Part shown: positions 55,999 to 64,000 of the stretch, one piece after another
Layout: each line of letters starts with the position of its first letter
Position numbering within the stretch: position 1 is the stretch's first letter
Notes under the pieces: generated by a model
What the model was told of the DNA's origin: nothing
The model's database searches: none
The model's input: only the letters and a program-made list of their open reading frames with translations
Translations under genes and position numbers: made by a program
Assembly: GCA_033032175.1 (NCBI GenBank)
Contig: CM065322.1
Coordinates: 10,230,001-10,294,000, forward strand
Source of the DNA: Saturnia japonica
Lineage: Eukaryota > Arthropoda > Insecta > Lepidoptera > Saturniidae
Reading direction: 5' to 3'
DNA length: 64,000 nt

Positions 55999-56612
55999 GA
56001 AACTACAATAATATAATAAAGCGGAATTTTATTTTGTTTGTTTGTTTAAACAGGCTAATTAATCTCTGGAACTACCAGTCGGATTCCAAAAATTCCTTTT
56101 TTATATGATAGCCAGATTCACAACTCTCAGCTAGCCTTAAGTATTGATTTTTGTTAAGTACATTGGATGTGGAAGCCCTCCCGAACTGATTTATCCGCGT
56201 GCGCTGGCATAATGGTACAATGTTGAATAAAAATATTGGTCCTTAGTATATCTAAAAGAAATCCGCGATAACATATGCCTGTCTCTTATATATAAGCACA
56301 ATAAGGTGCTTTGTGTCAAAGATTTGTTGAAAATTAAAACGTAATTAATGAGTATTATTTTTAGGCATGGCATATTAGTAATCCTTACGAACAAAAGTTA
56401 CTTCATCATAAACACAATTTTATGTGGTAAAATTTTGGCCTCTATAGCATGTTATTTGGACACATAGTTTAGTAGATAATGATAAATTTAAACAATTTGT
56501 ACTTGCGGGAAGTGAGACGAATTATAATATAATAGGCTACACGGTTGCGTTGGTGTGCAGTGTTTGTCGGATAAAATTAAACCGGGTGAAACCGTGGAGA
56601 ATCAAGCTATAT
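55999..56612 (-). repeat. Interspersed repeat of about 660 bp, copy 2 (reversed)
   Basis: It is the reverse complement counterpart of 35945-36605 over nearly its full length, from AATATAATAAAGCGG to GGTGAAACCGTGGAGA. The counterpart of the 36156 insertion is absent here, confirming that insertion. Confidence 0.7.
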
Positions 56613-57059
56613 TTTATATAACAAATGACAAAGTTTATATGTTTAAATATTTGTTATTAATCACGCAAAAACAGCTGAACGGATTTGGATAAAATTTAGT
56701 ACACACATAGTTTATAACCTGGATTAACACATAATCTCTATGCCTGTAAAGACCTAATTCCGAACATCACGCATAGGAAGTCGCAGAATCCAATAGATTA
56801 TAAAGAGATAAAGTTTGTGAGTGTTTATTTCTAAGAAGTTATCTCCAAGACTAACTACTCATTCGATTCTAAAAATAATTTAACTTATATTCTAAATTTC
56901 TAAAGATTTCTAAAATTATAATTGACAATTTATATAGCCTATCAATTGAGGAACGATATAAGCTTCACATGTACAATATTCATAAAAAATTATACAGCAT
57001 TTTTTAAGTTAAATCTGGACTAACGAACAAACACTAATTTTTTAATGGAAAATTCGTGA

Positions 57060-57497
57060 TCATTATTATCTACACAATTAATAAAATTGAAGTGTCTGTT
57101 TGTAATGTTAAAATAACAGTTTTTTTACTAAATACATATGAAAGTATACACGATAACTATTTTATCTAGTTTATTAGTTTATATACTAAATTTTTTATCT
57201 GTCTGTCTGTTTGTTCCGGGTAATCTCCGAAACGGTTGGACCGATTTTGACGGGACTTTCACTGATAGATTGCTGATAATATAGGGAGTAACTTAGGCTA
57301 CTTTTATTTTAGAAAAAGAATTAGAGTTTCGCGCAAATAAAAAAAACTGGTCATAGTCAATCAATTCGGGCGTTTACATGGCTTACGCTGAGTAAACCAT
57401 AAGAGATATAGCAAATTAATGCACGAAATAATTGTAGACATTAAAAATACCTACAAAAAAGGTCGGGAGAATATACGTCTATCTTCTAAGGAACACC
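57060..57497 (-). repeat. CTAGCTGTGCCC-type repeat (reversed), cut by a BEL fragment
   Basis: From AAAATTGAAGTGTCTGTTTG through TCTGTCTGTCTGTTTGTTCC to CTAAGGAACACCCACAA it matches the reverse of 20800-21250. The head of the repeat is missing because the BEL fragment follows directly. Confidence 0.65.
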
Positions 57498-57763
57498 CAC
57501 AAGAGTCCAGTCCTATCAAAACTTTACGTTTAAAAACCGTAACATATTATGGTCTCGCAAGTGCTACATATTTAAGCATCAAGTGTTTGTCAGTATTGGC
57601 GGAAGATTGTCATGACGATCTGATACGTAATATCATTAAACACGACCATTATGTCGACGATTTAGTCACCGGATCCAATAATGAGTTCGATTTACTGTAC
57701 ACTCTAAAATCTGGTGGTTTTAAACTACGTAAATTTAAATCGAATTTACCGAGCAGAAGCTAA
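57498..57763 (+). pseudogene. BEL/Pao LTR-retrotransposon reverse transcriptase fragment
   Basis: The frame reads LKTVTYYGLASATYLSIKCL, then HDHYVDDLVTGSN and GGFKLRKFKSN. YVDD (57650-57661) is the reverse transcriptase catalytic motif, and the LKTVTYGLxxAxY and GxFxLRKWxSN contexts are those of BEL/Pao elements. Only about 90 residues remain, without gag, protease, integrase or LTRs. The open frame extends upstream into the repeat and is artificial there. 57780-58730 is AT-rich without a gene. Confidence 0.75.
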
Positions 57764-58734
57764 AAACATCAAACATTTATTACCATATTTTCATGGGTTG
57801 ACACAAATTCGTGTGATTCGTAAGTGATAGGTTACAGAGTAGATTATGGGTTAAGATTAAAAATTAAAGGGTTCAAGTGAATAATGTTAAATTGTAAGGT
57901 TCAAAGTAATATGTTAGAGATATGCAAATCTGTCAAGCTTCTATTATTATGTGGAAGTTGGTGAGGTTAACTACGAGGTCCACAGACTTTATCAAACCAC
58001 GTCTTACATAGTTGGCGTGGAAAATATCCGAAGTTATAAGATTCTACCGAGCCATAGTAGATAATATGTATTACGTAGAGTAATTGTTATCTTATTAATA
58101 TTGAGTTGAAAACGACTTGACTGCAATTAGATAGGTGCAAGAAAATTGGAAAAGGTCCGAAATATTAGATGTTAGTAGAATAAGAAACCATGAGATGTAA
58201 TAAAAAAAGTGGTTATATACGAATATTAACTAATTCTAGCAAGAACAGGTATTTGAGACATTCACTATGATGTAAAAACTTAGAGCACTTACCAAATACT
58301 GCAGGCCTTTAACATCTTTAGTACCTATTTCATAAGACCAATTTTGGAGTAAACGACTAGCGAATAATTTTCAGTGCTAGTTTCTCGTTACTTTCAAGAT
58401 TTATGTTAAGTATTTGTTTTTGATATTTCAAGATTTATTAAAACTGGGTTCCTTCATAATATTTATATAATGTATTACTGCTATATTACTAGTATCACAT
58501 ATATTATTGTTATGTCTAATTATCGATATATAAGATGAAAAACTTAAATACAAACAATGTGGTTAAATATATTTTCCAATAATATTGGGGAAAAATAAAT
58601 ATTATAAACGCTATGTACCATCCTACTCCGCCAGCGAAGTCACAAAAATAGACTTTCTTTGTAAAAATACCAATTAAAATACAAATTCATAAAACATATA
58701 AAAATATTACTTTTATCTATAAGTATACTAGCAA

Positions 58735-58930
58735 TGTGCGCCCCGGCTCCGCACGCGTTTACTACTTACTACGCAGTAGTTATTTAAATCCCGTAATTTG
58801 TGAATAATCAAGATAATAACTATCCAATCTTTTAAATAGGACTAACTTACATATAGTTACGAAATTTGATCATAATCGGTTCAGTACTTTCGGAGTTTAT
58901 CCCAAAAATACATCGTGACACGAGATTTAT
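58735..58930 (+). repeat. Repeat with GCACGCGTTTACTAC-type head
   Basis: GTGCGCCCCGGCTCCGCACG, then CGTTTACTACTTACTACGCA, parallels the heads at 150 and 22370. It runs into a (TA)n tract at 58930-58940. Confidence 0.6.
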
Positions 58931-59048
58931 ATATATATATAGGCCACTCCAGACTCACGCCTTGAACACCCGTGAAAGGACGTAAACGTGAGTGTGGATG
59001 GATTGCACGCCTGTTGTGTCCGCGTCAAAGGGTTAACGATATCACGGA

Positions 59049-59700
59049 GTGCCCTCGTATTTGCGGCGGCTGTTGGAGGACTACCTCCAGGGTAGGGTGG
59101 TCGCTTACGTGGACCGGCGAGGGACCATAGTCTGACAGAATGTGAGGTGTGGTGTTCCACAGGGGTCGGTGTTGGGGCCGCTCCTGTGGAACATGGGCTA
59201 CGACTGGGTGCTCCGCGTAGCGCTCCCTCCGGGGGTGAGCATAATCTGCTACGCGGATGACACCCTAGTAGTGGCCCAGGGGGGCAAATGGGAAGAGGTT
59301 TCTGTCCCTCGTGGTCAGGCGTATAGGACTGTTGGGTCTCAGGGTGGCGGTAGAGAAAACCGAGGCCCTACTGTTTCACGGACCTCGGTGTGGACCGCCC
59401 CCTGGGGCCCACATACAAGTTGAGGGGGTTAGGGTCCGGGTTGGGGTCCAGATGAAATATCCAAATTCGGGAGGGCCGGGCGCGAGCTGCCGTCGCTTAT
59501 TTGCGGGAGTCGTGCGAAGCATGGCCGTCTACGGCTAACCGATCTGGGCGGATGCTCTCCGCGCCACTAATAGACGTGTGCTGCGTGCAGCACAGCGCGT
59601 GGTGACGTTGAGGGTCATCCGCGGGTACAGATCGGTGTCCGCGGGGGCGGCCTTTGTGCTCGCCGGCTCCCCGCCGCACATTGGACTGAAATCGGAGCTT
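59049..59700 (+). pseudogene. R1-clade LINE reverse transcriptase fragment
   Basis: This GC-rich block reads LRRLLEDYLQGRVVAYVD, then RCGVPQGSVLGPLLWNMGYD and VSIICYADDTLVVAQG (catalytic YADD at about 59247-59258). After a frameshift near 59300 it continues GLRVAVEKTEALLFHGP and PPPGAHIQVEGVRV, and later IWADALRATNRRVLRAAQRV and IRGYRSVSAGAAFVLAGSPP. The WNIGYDWVL context and the ADAL and RGYRTVS motifs are R1-type. Several stops and frameshifts make it dead. The base composition is far more GC-rich than the flanks. Confidence 0.85.
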
Positions 59701-59799
59701 CCCTTTCATAGGATTTTAGAAAAATTAAATATGTTATTTCATAGTTTTAAGTATACAGTTTTGTCAAAACAGTCATAGCATTGTATAATTTAGTAATTT

Positions 59800-60470
59800 G
59801 TAGCTTTATTTTTAACTTCTACACCATATAATATGGACTTGTAAATTTCAAATGTATGAAAATGGATTTTCTTTTCGCTATAACTTTTTTGTGTTTTGAG
59901 TTGTAAAGCTGAAACTTATACATATCGTTACTTGGGTGGTAATGAACTCTTAGGACCTTTCACCTTGACCCCGGGCGTCCCCGTTCAACAGATGTTAGTT
60001 GATGAAAATTTAATACTTTGATGAAATTGTATTGAGGTGAAATCATCAATCTGTAGGTATATTTTCTACCTGAATGCTACAGGTATCGATTAATAAAGTT
60101 ACCCCTGATTTACCTTACCGCTTTGTTTTCAAAAATACGATTCAGTATTAGTTTTAAAAATTCAATATACCTATTTTTCTTTATTAAAAGTTGTACGTTA
60201 CCTATAAATTTAGATTATCTACTTAAATTAACACCAATTATCATTAATAAAGTACCAATTTAGCAATTTCAAGCTTTATTTTAACCTTATATACCAAATA
60301 ATATTGACTTGTAAATTTTATATGTATGAAAATGAACTTGCCTTTCTTCATAACTTTTTTTGTTTTCAATTATAAAGCTGAAACTTATACGTATCGTTAC
60401 CGAGGTGGTAACGAACCCTTAGGCCCTTTGACATAGAGCCCAGGCGTCCTCGTTTAAAAGATAAGAATTA
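59800..60470 (+). repeat. Diverged direct repeat flanking a transposase relic
   Basis: 59800-60003 and 60266-60469 are about 80-85% alike, sharing AAAGCTGAAACTTATAC, then ATCGTTAC and GGTGGTAACGAAC-type sequence ending in a GC-richer CCAGGCGTCC. The second copy sits immediately before the RAG1/Transib-like frame, so they may be part of the same transposon. Confidence 0.6.
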
Positions 60471-60481
60471 ATTGTTGAAAG

Positions 60482-61427
60482 GGGAATTGCTGCATTGCAG
60501 CCAACTGCTGTCAATGATACAAATGTGAAACACAGACTTCATATGACCGTGATAGATGGTAAGATAACTTCATATCTTTCAGATACCTCAACAGCAGTAT
60601 GTGATATTTGTAAAGCGAAGTCGAAAGATATGGATGCCAGCGACTTGATATCGCGAATAACTCATTCTGAGGATATTTTTAAGTATGGCCTATCTTCCCT
60701 CCACGCCTGGATTAAATGCATGGATTAATGCGTATCGCCTTGATTTCAAAAAATGGCAAGCCAAAGGAGACGATTTAAAGCAACTAGTAGATAACAAGAA
60801 AAATATTATTCATGAAAAGTTTCAAGATGAAATGGGACTGCTTGTAGATATAGTTAAACAAGGTGCGGGAACGACCAATGATGGGAACACCGCAAGAAGG
60901 TTTTTGCAAATCCTCAAGTAACTGCACAGATCACTGATGTTGATGAAGAACTCATCAGGATATTTGTGGTGATTCTTCAGGTAGTCTCATGTGGAAAGTT
61001 TGTTGATGTGGAAAAGTTCCGGCAATATTGTTCTAAAACAGCTCATAAATATGTCGAGTTATATCAGTGGTATTATATGCCTTCTAGCGTGCATAAATTA
61101 CTCATGCATGGTGCAGACATAATTGAGCATAAAAACTTTATCCCAATTGGCAAACTTTCTGAAGAGGCTTCTGAAGCACGCAATTAAGATTTTAAAAATT
61201 TTAGAGTATTCCACTCGAGAAAAATTAGTAGAATTACAACAAATGAGGATATTACGCATAGTTTGTTAATAACTTCTGACCCATACCTGTCCAGCATCAG
61301 ACCTAAGATAAGTCAACTTAGCCATAAACCGCTATCAGATGAAGCTAAATTGTTATTGTTAAATTCTACATCAGATAAAGAAAATATAGAGTTTGTAGAT
61401 GTAAGAAATTTGTATGACTCTGAGTAA
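60482..61427 (+). pseudogene. RAG1/Transib-like transposase remnant
   Basis: Pieces in three successive frames form one protein. First comes ALQPTAVNDTNVKHRL, then MTVIDGKITSYLSDTS and CDICKAKSKDMDASDL (a zinc-binding-like CxxC), then GLSSLHAWIKC. After a frameshift near 60725 it continues FKKWQAKGDDLKQL, then GAGTTNDGNTARRF. A second frameshift near 60905 leads to QVTAQITDVDEELIRI, then HKLLMHGADIIEHKNFIPIG, LSEEASEARN, a TAA, and DFKNFRVFHSRKISRITTNE. From family knowledge the NDGNTARRF block matches the MNGNFARKL block of RAG1, and HGADII to SEARNxDFxxFR matches the RAG1 segment around its last catalytic Glu. Two frameshifts and a nonsense codon make it inactive. An alternative is a related insect-specific DDE family. 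Confidence 0.6.
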
Positions 61428-61478
61428 TGTATGAGTGTAATTAAACTAATTAAGTAGGTATCATCGGAACTATATGTA

Positions 61479-62202
61479 CAGTCGACTCTTGTTAATTCAA
61501 ACCTGCGATAATTCGAACCTCTCTATAATTCAAAGTTATCACCAGTTCCCTAAAAAATCTCTTTATATTTCGAACTAAATCAACATATTTTTAAACACTT
61601 GGTAATTCGTATGAAAAAATCATTGCTATATAACAAAACGACGCGTTAATTCGAACTTATCGGCGTCCAACACTCGACAATTCGAAGTTGCAGAGAGAAA
61701 GATTGTAAGTACATACTTTTTGCGACAAGGTCAAACTTGTATCAAGTTGTTTGTTTGTTGAGCCTTTGTTTTGGCTATGATTAGTTTGACTTATTTGACT
61801 CACATTTCCGAACGAATTGGTTTGTTTAGATATGTTTCAGTTACTTGTAATCTTTCGTTGGTATACAGATTAAAAGTTTTTGTTAATTATGAGCCCTAGA
61901 AAGTATAAATGTTTGACGATTGCTGAAAAGAAAAAGTTAATCGAAAAAGTAGAGAAAGGTGAGAAGAAAAGTGATGTTGCAAAAGAATTTAAGATTCCTC
62001 TGAGTACTCTCTCATCCATAATAAAGCACAAGGAGAAAATTAATGTTGCTAGCAGTTATTAAATAATAATTGATCAACACTTAATAATTCGAAGTTTTAT
62101 TTATTTTCTCTCACAAATTTCGAACCATTTGATATTTCCAACACTCGATAATTCGTAATATTTTAAGAGTCCCTCGAGTTTCGAATTAACGAGAGTCGAC
62201 TG
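61479..62202 (+). mobile_element. Short pogo/Tigger-type derivative
   Basis: The terminal inverted repeats CAGTCGACTCTTGTTAATTC (left) and CAGTCGACTCTCGTTAATTC (right, reversed) are flanked by TA at 61477-61478 and 62203-62204. At 724 bp it is too short for a whole transposase. Both subterminal regions carry many copies of an ATAATTCGAA-like decamer (for example 61510, 61530, 61645, 61677, 62083, 62148). Confidence 0.88.
61889..62062 (+). CDS. pogo/Tigger transposase N-terminal DNA-binding domain only
   Basis: The frame starts at the ATG of MSPRKYKCLTIAEKKKLIEK and continues KGEKKSDVAKEFKIPLSTLS, then SIIKHKEKI, before stopping. This is the first helix-turn-helix of pogo/Tigger transposases, related to the CENP-B N-terminal domain, here 57 residues. 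The second helix-turn-helix and the DDD catalytic domain are absent through internal deletion. Start, frame and domain are uninterrupted, so the short protein could bind the element's ends if expressed, but this is inference; simple chance retention is as likely. Confidence 0.7.
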   Translation: MSPRKYKCLTIAEKKKLIEKVEKGEKKSDVAKEFKIPLSTLSSIIKHKEKINVASSY

Positions 62203-62585
62203 TATATCATAATTTATAATATCATAATTTTGTTATAAAATATTTTTAAATATTTGGAATTTACATTTACATCATCTATTTAGAGGTACTGTTGAAATCG
62301 ATAAATTAAAATGAATATAAGATCTCATGTTATTTACACTGCTTTCATTTAGAATCGTAATCTAGCCCCAGAAATAACTGTTTAATCTTTTATGACAAAC
62401 ATCAATATCAACGAAACAAATAAACTAATTACCCTAATTAGCAAAATCAAGACATTTTGGTACAAATGTGGAACAAAAACAATCAAGAATAGTAGCAGGT
62501 AATGATAATTGGTGTTAATTTAAGTTTATAGTGCAAATTTATAGGTAATTTACAACTTTTATAAAGAAAAACAGGCGTTCCAGAA

Positions 62586-63015
62586 GCAGAAAAAGAAAAC
62601 TGTTCATCTGTTGTTGTGGAGCTATACCAAGATAAAATGGGACTGAAAAATATCTCAGCCAGTTGCATCAAGGTTTGTCATCGTCTTGGAACCATAACTA
62701 AAGACCATTGCCGGCCTATATTAGTTAGATTCAATAATATTGATATCAAGTCCGCGGTCTGGAAGGCAAAGACAAGATTGAAGGGATCTTCGATCACAAT
62801 TTAGGAGTTCTTAACGAGGAGCTGACAGGCAGTATTCATTAAAGCCAGACTTCATTTTGGTATTCGTGAGTGTTGGTCTGAAGATGGCAATATATATATA
62901 AAAGCGCCTGATGGAAGACGACACAAGGTTATCTGCATGGACGATCTGTTACCTTTGCTGGATAAATATCCGAAGGGGCCTACAGTGCATGCTACAGATA
63001 AGCCAAGATCTCGTT
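62586..63015 (+). pseudogene. LINE ORF1-like remnant
   Basis: The first frame gives EAEKENCSSVVVELYQDKMG, then NISASCIKVCHRLG and CRPILVRFNNIDIKSAVWKA. A second frame gives FIKARLHFGIRECWSEDGNI, then IKAPDGRRHKVICMDDL and a stop. CHRxG, RPILVRF and the GRRH ending match the C-terminal part of the ORF1-type protein that precedes the endonuclease in lepidopteran jockey/CR1-group LINEs. One frameshift near 62820 separates the pieces. Confidence 0.65.
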
Positions 63016-63342
63016 AACTTTAGTGTGTACTTTATTTGTTGTGTTATTTTGAGTGTATTCATTTTTATTCTATTTTTCGCTTTAAATCGTTGTGAATGTA
63101 AGCTGGCGGGTGGTGCATAGATAAATACTTGCACCCAACTAGATAGTAATTTTAGACAGGAGTATATATTTTATTTATAGTATTATTAATATTTATTTTT
63201 ATTATTAAGTCAACATCATCAACATCTTTCTATTCTGCAAATGTTTCTGTTAGCTCGTCTGATAACTGCAGTTATTGTTCTGTGACCGAAACCCTTGGTG
63301 ACATTTTACGACAAAGCCTGAATCGACAATCAAACCGGTTGG

Positions 63343-64000
63343 TTGTTTAATGTTTGTCACATCAATGCTCAAAGTCTGCCAAGTCATTATAGTTATTTCC
63401 TAGAAGCGTTTTCAGATTCAAACGTTCATGCCATCCTGATTTCTGAGAGTTGGCTCAAACCTCATTTACTTTCTACCATATATTCGCTCCCTGGTGTTGT
63501 TCTTATTCGTAACGACCGCGTCGATAGAAGAGGCGGTGGGGTCGCTATATATCTCCGTAGCGATTTGTCTTATAAAATTGTTAAATTATCTTCTTCTCAC
63601 CATCTTGCTTCTGTGGAGTATCTTTTTCTAGAGGTTTGTGTCTGAGGAGTTAAAACCTTAATCGGTGTTACTTATTGTCCCCCTTTCATAGATTACTTTA
63701 CTGACCTTGAGCCAGTTCTCGAAACTTTGGGATCTGATTATGAACATCACATAATCATAGGTGACTTCAATACAAATCTTTTGGCACAGCGTGATTCGCG
63801 TACTGTTAAGCTTATGCGTGCCATTGAATCTTCCAGCTTTCATATTTTACCCTTCCAAGCTACTCACCACAATATAACTGGAGATGACACCTGGCTCGAC
63901 ATAATTCTTACTTCTAATATGTCACTTGTTTTCTCTCATGGTCAGCACCCTGCACCAGGTTTCTCCCATCATGACCTTATTTTCGTTTCTTATACTCTTA
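63343..64000 (+). pseudogene. LINE endonuclease domain, runs off the window
   Basis: The frame gives FNVCHINAQSLPSHY, then AILISESWL (catalytic Glu), RRGGGVAIYLRSDLSYKIV and YLFLEVCV. It is interrupted by an in-frame TGA at 63643-63645 and continues without a shift: IGVTYCPPF, then HHIIIGDFNTNLL (GDFN with catalytic Asp), and SHHDLIFVSYTL at the edge, where the family usually has SDH. This is the apurinic-type endonuclease that nicks the target for reverse transcription. The reverse transcriptase should lie right of the window. It may be the same family as the RT at 6749-8629, which lacks exactly this part. Confidence 0.85.

Overview
The window is nuclear DNA from an insect, almost certainly a moth or butterfly (Lepidoptera). 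The evidence is AT-rich sequence, repeats I recognise from lepidopteran genomes (a tRNA-derived SINE, RTE, R1 and jockey-group LINEs with GATGAT or poly-A tails, repeats headed by a CTAGCTGTGCCC-type motif), and three Tc1/mariner families. Nothing bacterial or viral is organised here as genes. Almost all the coding signal comes from transposons, with one clear exception.

The exception is a host gene on the minus strand, 38000 down to 20429. It encodes a CRAL-TRIO lipid-transfer protein (alpha-tocopherol transfer protein/clavesin-like). I assembled it from six small exons with consistent splice phases, giving about 308 residues. Exon 4 carries a net +1 frameshift. The last two exons occur twice in tandem (24948-23652 and 21731-20429), and a diverged third copy of the last exon lies on the plus strand at 2889-3040.

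Layout. 0-4.5 kb: an unclassified 1.7 kb repeat, an RTE endonuclease scrap, a common lepidopteran repeat, and the orphan CRAL-TRIO exon. 4.5-25 kb: a mosaic of direct segmental duplications (six homologous pairs, about 98-99% alike by eye). One copy is split by a 5'-truncated LINE whose reverse transcriptase frame is still open; the other copy preserves the empty site. 25-38 kb: the large introns and 5' exons of the CRAL-TRIO gene, filled with repeats, including a perfect 249-bp inverted repeat interlocked with a perfect 100-bp inverted repeat (27212-28063), foldback elements, RTE and jockey LINE remnants, and a tRNA-derived SINE. 38-59 kb: intergenic sequence with nested insertions, a decayed mariner (41941-42912), a nearly complete Tc1-like element with TIRs and TA target sites (49854-51452), a second mariner remnant (54480-55310) and a BEL/Pao reverse transcriptase scrap. 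59-64 kb: an R1-clade LINE fragment, a RAG1/Transib-like transposase remnant, a short pogo/Tigger derivative keeping only the DNA-binding domain, and the start of another LINE (ORF1-like piece plus endonuclease) that runs off the window.

The most useful points are the gene with duplicated terminal exons, the duplication mosaic (recent duplication or merged haplotypes), the interlocked perfect inverted repeats, and the RAG1-like and pogo-derived relics. All identities come from reading motifs and splice signals by eye; no database search was possible.
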